NCBI RefSeq assembly: GCF_007989625.1
Contig: NZ_BJUK01000003.1
Coordinates: forward strand, 1-64,000
From: Bisbaumannia pacifica
GTDB lineage: Bacteria; Pseudomonadota; Gammaproteobacteria; Pseudomonadales; Halomonadaceae
DNA: 64,000 bases
Direction: 5' to 3'
The position numbers were made by a program, and so were the translations under genes. Under the pieces are notes generated by a model. It worked only from the letters and a program-made list of their open reading frames with translations, searched no databases and had not been told where the DNA came from. Below, one piece after another: positions 7,187 through 13,810 of this stretch (its first letter is position 1; each line of letters starts with the position of its first letter).

Positions 7187-7766
7187 TACTCAACTGACCA
7201 CCTTCAACTTCAAGTCCCTGACCGTCCGCGTAGTGGAGATCGAGGGCGAGCCCTGGTTCGTGGCTTCGGATGTGATCAAGGCGCTCGGCCTGTACGCCAG
7301 TGAGTATCGCCGCCTAGACGACAACGAGAAGAGCTTGTTGCGTCGAGCGCATCTAGGTCTGCGAGAAGGGCGCCCGATGGTCATCGTTGCTGAGTCCGGT
7401 CTTTACAAGCTGATCATGCGCAGCGATAAGCCTGGGGCCAAGGCTTTCCAAGACTGGGTCACCAAGGAGGTACTCCCCTCCATCCGCAAGACCGGCTCCT
7501 ACTCGGTCAAGAAGGAAGTCCAACCGGCTGTCCGTAAGCCGATCACCACCAACGAGTCCGAGACCATCAAGCTGATGGCCCAGACCATCGACCGGCTGAC
7601 TGCCCTCCAGGCTAACCCGCTGATCACTGTTGAAGTGGACCCACTGATCACCTTCCAGCAATACGAGGCGAACACCCACCAGTACGTCGAGGGCCCAACC
7701 CGCCAGCACATCCTCGATACCACCGTTGGTCTGGCAAAACACAGGGGCATCGACCTAGCACGATAG
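7182..7766 (+). CDS. BRO-N domain protein, antirepressor-like
   Basis: The 194-aa protein has a BRO-N (prophage antirepressor) domain over about residues 1-105, with the family pattern VRVVEIEGEPWFVASDVIKA, then VAESGLYKLIMRSDKPGAKAFQDWV and LPSIRKTGSYS. The C-terminal 80 residues are unassigned. BRO-N proteins of temperate phages bind DNA or repressors and control lytic genes; the target here is unknown. The start at 7182 rather than an upstream frame is supported by the conserved 36-bp leader and a GGGAGAG 10 nt before the ATG. It points toward a KilA-N gene with the same leader. Confidence 0.88.
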   Translation: MTTQLTTFNFKSLTVRVVEIEGEPWFVASDVIKALGLYASEYRRLDDNEKSLLRRAHLGLREGRPMVIVAESGLYKLIMRSDKPGAKAFQDWVTKEVLPSIRKTGSYSVKKEVQPAVRKPITTNESETIKLMAQTIDRLTALQANPLITVEVDPLITFQQYEANTHQYVEGPTRQHILDTTVGLAKHRGIDLAR

Positions 7767-8456
7767 AGGCAAGATCGGCGACGTTCGATTCCCACACAGT
7801 TATGGAGGACCTACGCGTTCTCCGGGGGACGGACTCAGGGCTCGCTCATGTGATGGCTTCGAGTTTCCCCGGCATTCGCTGCTTTGAGCTTTCAGGCGCA
7901 ACCCGATGACCGCACCTCACGAGGGTGGCAGGTGAACGACGCGAACCTGACGTTGCTGGCTGGGAAGTGATGGCACCCAGTCGAGGCATGGCTACCCGTG
8001 ATTCACGGGGTGACAGCGGATGGCGGGGAACAGATCTAGGGACTGCTATGTGATGAATCCCTCCATCTTATAGATTCTCTTGGAGTTTCTACCGGTGCTT
8101 CTCTGACCACCATCACCACCGTTATAAACCCAACATGGTCCCCTCTTCAGGAAAAACATCAAGAGATCTTGAGGAGCCGCTACAGGACACGACAAGGGGT
8201 GACCTCCTCAAATCGAGCTTGATGAAGATACCCTGTATGGGTGGTATCGATGTGTGGTGATGATGGATAGTACCCCCACCAGTCTCTCCTCACTGGCTGT
8301 CGGCTGCCATCCCCTGTGTCGGCTGTCAGTATGACCCCGGCTTTCCCCGAGTCACTCTCCAAGTAAACCCCAGTGACATTCTCGAAGGCGATAGACAGGT
8401 GGCAGCGTGTGTCCGCTCGCTGGGTCCGTCGCCTGTGGGGACTGTCGCCTTCGACA
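7767..8456. other. 690-bp stretch without a convincing gene
   Basis: Only short or poorly supported ORFs occur here. A 35-aa frame at about 7801 and a 41-aa frame at 8135 lack ribosome-binding sites. A minus-strand frame (8180-8473) has protein-like composition near its end (WWGYYPSSPHIDTTHTGYLH) but overlaps the RNase H start in antisense and has no clear start. Local dyads exist, for example GATACCC/GGTATC near 8227-8248. It could hold an RNA gene or decayed coding sequence. Confidence 0.4.
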
Positions 8457-8993
8457 ATGACGGACACACACATGACCATGAAACAGCAATCGCCAGCACC
8501 GGCTCCACAGGCTACATCAGATCTGCGGCGAACCATTCACATCTTCACCGATGGCGCTTGCAGCAACAACGGACGGGCCAACGCGTCAGGCGGATGGGCG
8601 GCCATTCTGGTGAACACTGAAGGTGAACGCCTGAAGATCTCCGGTAAGCTGACCGGGGACGAGATCACCAACAACAGGGCCGAGTTGACCGCTGTCATTG
8701 AGGGGCTGTCCGCCCTCAAGCGCCCCGCCGATGTGATTCTGGCAACCGACAGCAAGTACGTGGCGGACGGTGCGACTACCTGGCTGGCGAGCTGGAAGCA
8801 TAAAGGCTGGAAGACAGCCGCCGGGAAGCCGGTCAAGAATGTCGATCTCTGGCAGCGTCTCGATGCCCTGCTGGAGATCCACGCCGTGGCCTTCGAGTGG
8901 GTCAAAGGTCACAGTGGTCACCCCGAGAACGAACTGGCCGACTCCCTGGCCTGTGCCGCCTGTGACGGGAAGGTGGCCAGAGAGTATGGCTGA
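8457..8993 (+). CDS. Element-borne ribonuclease HI
   Basis: The product (178 aa from this start, 173 aa from an ATG at 8472) is RNase HI, which cuts the RNA strand of RNA-DNA hybrids. Catalytic residues are all visible: Asp in IFTDGAC, Glu in NNRAELTAV, Asp in LATDSKYV, His in [14 protein letters not shown] and the final Asp of that motif. The basic protrusion [15 protein letters not shown] is also present. It is clearly related to, but diverged from, the chromosomal rnhA at 24294-24767. A second RNase HI on a small element could process R-loops or replication primers; that is inference. The exact start is uncertain because no strong ribosome-binding site is seen. Confidence 0.9.
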   Translation: MTDTHMTMKQQSPAPAPQATSDLRRTIHIFTDGACSNNGRANASGGWAAILVNTEGERLKISGKLTGDEITNNRAELTAVIEGLSALKRPADVILATDSKYVADGATTWLASWKHKGWKTAAGKPVKNVDLWQRLDALLEIHAVAFEWVKGHSGHPENELADSLACAACDGKVAREYG

Positions 8994-9089
8994 TCCTTGC
9001 GAATGCCAGCGACCTCCCTAAGAAATCGTTAGGGAGCGCCCCTGCCCCCTCACCCGCGAGACAGGCCACAACGGTCTCGTGATTGTTTC

Positions 9090-9287
9090 CTACTGCCCGC
9101 GAATACCCACCCTCAAGCATCCCTCGGCTGGTTTTCCAGTAGGCTCCTTCCGGCCTGATGCTTGGGGGTATTTTTTGTGATGCTGGTACCGGGCCAGGGA
9201 GAAGAGAACAGGCGCCAGCAAGGGCTCTAGCTTTGCCATTAGGGCCCCGTCGAAATCGCCCGACAAGAGCCCCGTGAGCCTCGACAT
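9090..9287 (-). CDS. Small protein translationally coupled to upstream gene, unknown
   Basis: The 65-aa protein begins MSRLTGLLSGDFDGALMAKL and ends with a basic tail (ARYQHHKKYPQASGRKEPTG). Its ATG overlaps the stop of the upstream gene as TGATG, which argues for a real operon pair. The second half is encoded across the three-way-junction hairpin on the opposite strand. That may explain its odd composition and weakens the case for coding. No family is recognised. Confidence 0.45.
   Translation of the reverse strand: MSRLTGLLSGDFDGALMAKLEPLLAPVLFSLARYQHHKKYPQASGRKEPTGKPAEGCLRVGIRGQ
9102..9176 (+). terminator. Three-way-junction terminator or small RNA
   Basis: CAAGCATC (9114-9121) pairs with GATGCTTG (9157-9164). 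Inside are two further hairpins, CTGG-TTTT-CCAG (9128-9139) and AGGC/GCCT (9141-9156). The outer helix is followed by GGGGTA and six T. It could end transcription from the RNase H gene about 110 nt upstream, or be the 3' end of a structured RNA. Confidence 0.6.
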
Positions 9288-9496
9288 CACGTAGTGAGCG
9301 TGCCCCCTCCATGACCATCGAGCGTACCCCGTGGGCCGCTATCGTCAGTCCTGACCGGCTCCCAATAGAAGCCAGTCGAGTTCCAGGCCAGCTCCCCCAC
9401 GTTGGGGACTCTCAGGTATAGATCACCCAGGTACATATCGAATTTGAATGCACCGATTGACAGACCAAGCCCCCACTTGCCACACGCTACTCGCAT
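9287..9496 (-). CDS. Small protein, unknown, first gene of a coupled pair
   Basis: The 69-aa product begins MRVACGKWGLGLSIGAFKFD and has balanced protein-like composition with aromatic residues (DMYLGDLYLRV, NSTGFYWEPV). AGGAAG lies 8 nt before the ATG, a good ribosome-binding site. The stop overlaps the next gene as TGATG. A 7-bp inverted repeat sits 20 nt upstream and could be its operator. No family is recognised; short genes of this kind occur in phage early operons. Confidence 0.55.
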   Translation of the reverse strand: MRVACGKWGLGLSIGAFKFDMYLGDLYLRVPNVGELAWNSTGFYWEPVRTDDSGPRGTLDGHGGGTLTT

Positions 9497-9515
9497 TGTC
9501 TTTTCTTCCTGAAAT

Positions 9516-9534
9516 GCACCACCCCATGTGGTGC
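9516..9534. promoter_or_regulatory. Inverted repeat, candidate operator
   Basis: GCACCAC and GTGGTGC are perfect 7-bp arms around CCCAT, located 20 nt upstream of the minus-strand pair of small genes and close to AT-rich promoter-like DNA. No T tract follows, so an operator is more likely than a terminator. Confidence 0.45.
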
Positions 9535-9627
9535 GCGGGAGTAGTTATATCCGGCCAAGGAATCAGTGTAAACCCTTTTATATCAACAACTTAATATACT
9601 CCGCCGCATCAATTACGCGAGTGGATA

Positions 9628-10104
9628 TTACAGAGTCAGCAGCCTCACCTTCTGGACGACCTCGGGTGCGTTGGTCAAGGCGAGGTCACGCTCTGCTTGG
9701 AGCTGCTTGGCCTGGGCCAGGACTTTCTCGAAGTACGCCAGCGGGTTGGTCAGTAGATCGTCGGCAGCGTGATCAGCAACGGCGATGCCTTGGGTCTGTC
9801 CACGGTCGAAGAAGTCGACGACCTTCATGTGGAACTTGGCGCTGACCCACATGGCGTAGGTGTAGACGAGTTGCTTGCAGACGAAGGTACCACCGCTGCG
9901 GCCTCGCTTGGATTCAACCGGGGAAATCTGCTGTGCGGAAGAATTAAGCTCGGCCAGCAGCTCGACGGTTTCGGGACGCTTCATGAAGAAGGCTGGCTGG
10001 TGGCGGCTCTCCCCACCGGCAGCCCGGTGCAGGTCGTTCAGGCAGTACCGCCCTTCGGCGTCGGTCTTGATGGAGGTGTCAGCGATGAGCAGTTGGTGGG
10101 TCAT
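9628..10104 (-). CDS. KilA-N domain protein, antirepressor-like
   Basis: The 158-aa protein has a KilA-N DNA-binding domain over about residues 1-105: DAEGRYCLNDLHRAAGGESR, then MKRPETVELLAEL, GGTFVCKQLVYTYAMWVSAKFHMKVVDFF. A helical tail (LAYFEKVLAQAKQLQAERDL) follows. KilA-N proteins in phages bind DNA and often act as antirepressors. The ATG at 10104 lies inside the 36-bp leader shared with the BRO-N gene, and the first residues are similar too (MTHQL and MTTQL). The gene runs toward the BRO-N gene and is divergent from the serine recombinase. Confidence 0.88.
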   Translation of the reverse strand: MTHQLLIADTSIKTDAEGRYCLNDLHRAAGGESRHQPAFFMKRPETVELLAELNSSAQQISPVESKRGRSGGTFVCKQLVYTYAMWVSAKFHMKVVDFFDRGQTQGIAVADHAADDLLTNPLAYFEKVLAQAKQLQAERDLALTNAPEVVQKVRLLTL

Positions 10105-10135
10105 GTCGGTATCTCTCCCAGTTGTCGGGGTGCTT
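10100..10135 (-). repeat. 36-bp leader repeat, right copy
   Basis: Perfect inverted copy of 7151-7186, carrying the ribosome-binding region and first codons of the KilA-N gene. The two copies face each other across 2.9 kb and lie at the outer ends of the convergent BRO-N/KilA-N block. Confidence 0.9.
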
Positions 10136-10276
10136 GAGTAGTCATGCACTCGCCTGGAAGGTGGTATTTTTTTATAGCGCACATTTTCGAGCCGACACAC
10201 TACGGGCTTTCCGCAGCCAGATCCCCCGTTACCCCCGTGGCTCGACCTCTTAGGAGGGCTGCCACCCCCTATCCTC

Positions 10277-10322
10277 ACCACTACCTGACCACTGCCCCGC
10301 AAGTACTGTGTCAGGTAGTGGT
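10277..10322. promoter_or_regulatory. Perfect 13-bp inverted repeat, candidate recombinase or regulator site
   Basis: ACCACTACCTGAC (10277-10289) and GTCAGGTAGTGGT (10310-10322) are exact inverted copies separated by 20 nt. No T tract follows, so it is unlikely to be a simple terminator. Its position 200 nt before a resolvase-family gene fits an accessory res subsite or an operator. Confidence 0.5.
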
Positions 10323-10437
10323 CTCACCGTTGCCTGTTGGCACTGACTCAGGTGTATCTCTGCCCCGTACCAAAAACCCCTGCTGACCAGCGCCCTGGGA
10401 ACCCGCATGGTTACTGGTTCTTGTCTCCCAGCCTCTA

Positions 10438-10467
10438 CCGTACGGATAACAGTTGATTTCCGTATGG
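10438..10467. promoter_or_regulatory. 30-bp imperfect dyad before the serine recombinase
   Basis: CCGTACGGA and TTCCGTATGG form near-perfect inverted arms around an 11-bp AT-rich centre. The size and symmetry resemble the roughly 28-bp crossover sites of resolvases and invertases. It ends 53 nt before the recombinase ATG, where autoregulating res sites usually lie. Confidence 0.45.
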
Positions 10468-10520
10468 CTCCTGGCTACGCTTGCTCCCATCTACCACCAC
10501 AGCCGCAGGGACGAGCCATC

Positions 10521-11114
10521 ATGGCCAAGCGAGTCGCGATCTACAGCCGAGTATCAACGGACGGCCAGACCACGGACAACCAGACGCGGGAGCTACAGGC
10601 AGTTGCCGATCGCCACGGCTGGGAAGTGGTAGCCGAGTTCACGGACCACGGTGTCAGCGGCGCCAAGGGGCGGGACAAGCGTCCCCAGTTCGATCAGCTC
10701 ATCAAGGGAGCCATACGCCGGGACTTCGATGTCATTATGGCGTGGTCGGTGGATCGCCTGGGCCGGTCCCTTCAGGATCTCGTCGGTTTCCTGGGAGAGA
10801 TCCACGCCAAGGGGGTCGACCTCTACCTTCACCAGCAGGGCGTCGACACGACCACACCGGCTGGCAAGGCCCTGTTCCAGATGCTGGGGGTCTTCGCCGA
10901 GTTCGAGCGGTCGATGATCCAAGAGCGGGTCAAGGCGGGCCTGTCCCGTGCCAAGGCGCAGGGGAAGAAGCTAGGGCGGCCGAAGACGGCACCAGAGGTC
11001 GAACAGCGCATCCTGGCGGCCAGGGCCGAGGGGCTGAGCTACCACCGCATCGCCAAACAAGAGGGAGTGGGGGTCAGCGTGGTGCAGCGAGTGCTTAAAG
11101 AGACAGCTGCTTGA
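10521..11114 (+). CDS. Serine recombinase of the resolvase/invertase family
   Basis: The 197-aa protein belongs to the small serine recombinases. The catalytic domain starts AKRVAIYSRVSTDGQTTDNQ with nucleophile Ser9. It also contains FTDHGVSGAKGRDKRPQFDQ and the conserved arginines in WSVDRLGRSLQDLVGF. The long E helix (FAEFERSMIQERVKAGL) leads to a C-terminal helix-turn-helix (GLSYHRIAKQEGVGVSVVQR). Such enzymes resolve cointegrates or invert segments. The start at 10521 follows AGGGACGAG. It is alone, without a transposase, so its substrate must be a site on this element or elsewhere; two dyads directly upstream are candidates. Confidence 0.92.
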   Translation: MAKRVAIYSRVSTDGQTTDNQTRELQAVADRHGWEVVAEFTDHGVSGAKGRDKRPQFDQLIKGAIRRDFDVIMAWSVDRLGRSLQDLVGFLGEIHAKGVDLYLHQQGVDTTTPAGKALFQMLGVFAEFERSMIQERVKAGLSRAKAQGKKLGRPKTAPEVEQRILAARAEGLSYHRIAKQEGVGVSVVQRVLKETAA

Positions 11115-11198
11115 TAGGCTATCTCTTTGCCAGTATTTGTTTTTTTGCGGACACAGGCTCCTGCCTGAGGGCACGTTGAACGAGAAGAAGGAGTAAGC

Positions 11199-11648
11199 AT
11201 GGAGCGGCTTGAGCGCTTTCACCTGGTTGCCGGACTTGTGCTTGATGATGCCCTGAATGGGTTTCCCGACTACAAACCAATAGACACCATACGCATCGTT
11301 GAGACGATCTCGGGTGAAAAGTACCCTGCACAAGAGTACAACCCCATAAGCGGCACCCTGGAGCCCGCCCTGTCAGAGCATCAGGAAGAGATTAGGTCTT
11401 TGTGCGACAGCACCATCAGTTGGTTGGTCGACGAGGGGTACTTACGAGGCTCTAGCGTAGCATCCAATATCGTGGTCCTCACATCGAAGGGACAAGCTGT
11501 CCTTGGAATTCGACCACTTGATGAACCAGATGAGCCCACATTCGCTGAAAAACTCAGAAGCAACGTAGCCCAAGGGGCTTGGAGTGCCGTCGCTGACTCG
11601 ACGAAACTACTGCTACTCAGCGGTGCAGGAGGCGCCTTGGGCTTCTAG
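11199..11648 (+). CDS. 149-aa cargo protein with winged-helix-like region, unknown
   Basis: The protein begins MERLERFHLVAGLVLDDALN. Residues of about 65-110 resemble a winged helix (STISWLVDEGYLRG, then VVLTSKGQAVLGIRP). The last 25 residues (AVADSTKLLLLSGAGGALGF) are hydrophobic and could insert into a membrane. AAGGAG lies 5 nt before the ATG. It sits next to attR, the usual place for cargo, and is the last gene of the element. No family is recognised. A sensor joined to a membrane-active tail would suit a defence or regulatory role, but that is speculation. Confidence 0.6.
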   Translation: MERLERFHLVAGLVLDDALNGFPDYKPIDTIRIVETISGEKYPAQEYNPISGTLEPALSEHQEEIRSLCDSTISWLVDEGYLRGSSVASNIVVLTSKGQAVLGIRPLDEPDEPTFAEKLRSNVAQGAWSAVADSTKLLLLSGAGGALGF

Positions 11649-11741
11649 GATTGCAGCTGTTACAGGAATCCGCTACATTGAAGCACAGGAAGCCGGGGCA
11701 AGTGGTTGATTTAAAAAGGGTTAGGGTGTCCATGTCCGCGC

Positions 11742-11761
11742 TCCCTGTCCCTCCGCCACTC
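11742..11761 (+). repeat. Right attachment repeat (attR) of the right element
   Basis: Exact copy of the 20-bp attL at 4908-4927. It is the displaced 3' end of the original tRNA-Ser and is followed by what looks like the original tRNA terminator. Confidence 0.85.
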
Positions 11762-11774
11762 TTCTTCTAGAATC

Positions 11775-11796
11775 AGGCGCCTACGGGCGCCTTTTT
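11775..11796 (+). terminator. Original tRNA-Ser terminator
   Basis: AGGCGCC pairs with GGCGCCT around a TACG loop and is followed by TTTTT. Its place 14 nt after attR fits the terminator of the tRNA gene before insertion. The rest of 11797-11958 shows no gene. Confidence 0.75.
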
Positions 11797-11958
11797 CGTT
11801 TCCCCAGGATCCTCAGCGATGGCCTCGGCGCGCTCAGGCGTTGCTCTCCAGGTCTGAGGGCGGTATCCCGGTGCCGAAACACGATTCACCGCGCCTCCCG
11901 GCCGACCGTCTCTCGACGGGGCCGGCACGCCCACCGACCCCAGCCGCCATCCCCCGAT

Positions 11959-13668
11959 CTATTGGTACAGTCGCAGGCCCACCTTGGTGATCTTGTTGCC
12001 CGCCATCTCGCTGACCACCCAGTGGATGCCGTGCCAGCCCACGTCGTCGCCCACCACCGGGTGACCGCCCACCCGCAGAGAGACGAACTCGCCGAGGGTC
12101 ATGCCCTCCTCGCCCGGGCTCAGCGTCAGCCCGTAGGCGGCGGCCACGTCCTGCATCAGGGCATCGCCATCCAGCGTAAAGGTGCCGAAGAAGGCCTGCT
12201 GCCGCTTGAGTCGCGCCTCGCCGTTGAAGAGCCGATTCAGCACCGGCAGGTCCTCGCTGCGACCGATGACGCAGAGCACATCGCCCTGCTTGAGCAGGGT
12301 ACTGCCCTTGGGATGCAGCATCGCGTGCTGGCGAAAGAGCGCCGAGATCACGGCCCCGGAGGGAAAGCGCAGCAGGCGGATAGGCACCTCGTCCAGGTCC
12401 TGATTCTCGACCCGATAGACGAACATCTCGTAGTCATTCTCCGGCAGGATACCCAAGGGGCCGCGGCGGTTCGGGGTCACCCCGAGTGGCACCTCCACCT
12501 TCATCCAGCGCGCCATGTAGGAGAGGCTGCCGCCCTGAATCACCAACGACATCAGCACCACCGCGAAGGCAACGTTGAAATAGAGGGAAGCATTCTCCAC
12601 CCCGCCGATCACCGGAAAGATCGCCAGCACGATGGGTACCGCGCCGCGCAGTCCCACCCAGGAGATAAAGCCCACCTCGCGCCAGCGGAACTTGAAGAAG
12701 GGCTTGATGGCCAGCAGCACCGCCAGGGGACGCGCCACGAAGATCAGCGCCAGGGCCACGCCCAGCGCCGGCAGGGCGTAATGGAGCATCTCGCTGGGCG
12801 TCACCAGCAGTCCCAGCACCAGGAAGAGGCCGATCTGGCTGAGCCAGGCCAGGCCATCGTGTACCGGCAGGATGAAGTTGAGATGCCGCCCGGGCTGATT
12901 GCCGATCATCAGACCCGCCAGGTAGATCGCCAGGAAGCCGCTCCCGCCGAGGAAGGCGGTCAGGCCGAAGACCAGGAAGCCCAGGGCCAGCGCCAGCAGG
13001 GAGTAGAGCCCCGGGGCCAGATCGACCCAGCGCAGCAGCCGCGCACTCAACCAGCCGATGCCGATGCCGATCACCAGCCCCAGGCCGAACTGCTTGATCA
13101 GGAACAGCAGCGTATCGACGGGACCGCCGATCTCGCCCACCAGGACCTCCACCAGCATCAGGGTCAGGAAGATCGCCATGGGGTCGTTGGTGCCCGACTC
13201 GATCTCCAGGGTGGCGCCGACCCGTTCGTTGAGGTTGACGCCGCGCCCGCTGAGCATGGAGAAGACCGCCGCGGCATCGGTGGAGCCGACGATGGCCCCT
13301 ACCAACAGCCCCTGCACCAGCGAGAGCTCGAAGACCCACATGGCGATGCCCCCCACCACCAGGCTGGTGATAAAGACCCCCAGGGTGGCCAGGGAGAGGG
13401 CCGGCTTGAAGCCGACGCGAAAGGTCTTGAGACGGGTGCGCAGGCCGCCATCGAGCAGGATCATCGCCAGTGCCAGATGACCGATCAAGAAGGCCAGCCC
13501 GTAGTCGTCGAACTGGATGCCCAGCACGCCCTCTTCCCCGGCCAGCATCCCCAGTCCGAGGAAGATCAGCAGCAACGGCAACCCCACCAACGAAGAGAGA
13601 CGACTGGCGAGAATGCTAAGGGCCAACAGGAGGCCGCTGAGCAGGAAGAGGCTATTGATGCTGTCCAT
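11959..13668 (-). CDS. nhaP2: K+/H+ antiporter, NhaP2/CvrA family
   Basis: The 569-aa inner-membrane protein exchanges monovalent cations for protons. About 12 membrane segments cover residues 1-390 and include the CPA1 signature GAIVGSTDAAAVFSML and the active region LEIESGTNDPMAIFL. A cytoplasmic TrkA-C (RCK_C) domain follows (IRLLRFPSGAVISALFRQHA to GDVLCVIG), then a C-terminal CorC-like part. The start MDSINSLFLL matches the N-terminus of E. coli CvrA; longer upstream readings run into antisense of the next gene. Such proteins protect against K+ or osmotic stress, which fits a halophile. It is the first core gene right of the island. Confidence 0.92.
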   Translation of the reverse strand: MDSINSLFLLSGLLLALSILASRLSSLVGLPLLLIFLGLGMLAGEEGVLGIQFDDYGLAFLIGHLALAMILLDGGLRTRLKTFRVGFKPALSLATLGVFITSLVVGGIAMWVFELSLVQGLLVGAIVGSTDAAAVFSMLSGRGVNLNERVGATLEIESGTNDPMAIFLTLMLVEVLVGEIGGPVDTLLFLIKQFGLGLVIGIGIGWLSARLLRWVDLAPGLYSLLALALGFLVFGLTAFLGGSGFLAIYLAGLMIGNQPGRHLNFILPVHDGLAWLSQIGLFLVLGLLVTPSEMLHYALPALGVALALIFVARPLAVLLAIKPFFKFRWREVGFISWVGLRGAVPIVLAIFPVIGGVENASLYFNVAFAVVLMSLVIQGGSLSYMARWMKVEVPLGVTPNRRGPLGILPENDYEMFVYRVENQDLDEVPIRLLRFPSGAVISALFRQHAMLHPKGSTLLKQGDVLCVIGRSEDLPVLNRLFNGEARLKRQQAFFGTFTLDGDALMQDVAAAYGLTLSPGEEGMTLGEFVSLRVGGHPVVGDDVGWHGIHWVVSEMAGNKITKVGLRLYQ

Positions 13669-13810
13669 GGCGTTGCTGCACTCACGTAAATAGGAGAAGT
13701 ATGCCATACCGCGATGCCGAGCAAAGGCATCGTCCGCCCTTCCACCGGCGGGGGCGACGAGGATAGACTCTGGGCTGTCTCGGCCCCGTGGCCACCCGAC
13801 TGGAGATTCC

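Larger units (their letters stand above)
10136..10520. other. Divergent intergenic region with two large dyads
   Basis: This 385-bp stretch separates the KilA-N gene from the serine recombinase and contains no supported ORF. It holds the dyads at 10277-10322 and 10438-10467, and an A-tract near 10169. It probably carries both promoters and possibly recombinase subsites. Confidence 0.5.
4908..11761. mobile_element. Right integrative element, about 6.8 kb
   Basis: The element is bounded by perfect 20-bp direct repeats of the tRNA-Ser 3' end. Its integrase lies just inside the left repeat. Cargo comprises a membrane peptide, BRO-N and KilA-N proteins, RNase HI, two coupled small genes, a serine recombinase and a 149-aa unknown protein. 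There are no capsid, terminase, conjugation or replication-initiator genes, so it is not a complete phage or ICE. It could be a phage satellite, a mobilisable island or a remnant. Confidence 0.8.

Noticed and set aside
8180-8473. Minus-strand ORF with partly protein-like composition
   Set aside because: No ribosome-binding site, antisense to the start of the RNase H gene, and no recognisable domain; kept only as a note for the gap entry.
7767-8993. Retron-like arrangement (structured gap plus RNase H)
   Set aside because: No reverse transcriptase is present anywhere in the element and the gap shows no msr/msd-like long inverted repeat.
11962-13689. Long plus-strand ORF of 575 codons
   Set aside because: It is antisense to the clear NhaP2-type antiporter and is low-complexity Gln/His/Arg-rich, as expected from a high-GC shadow frame.
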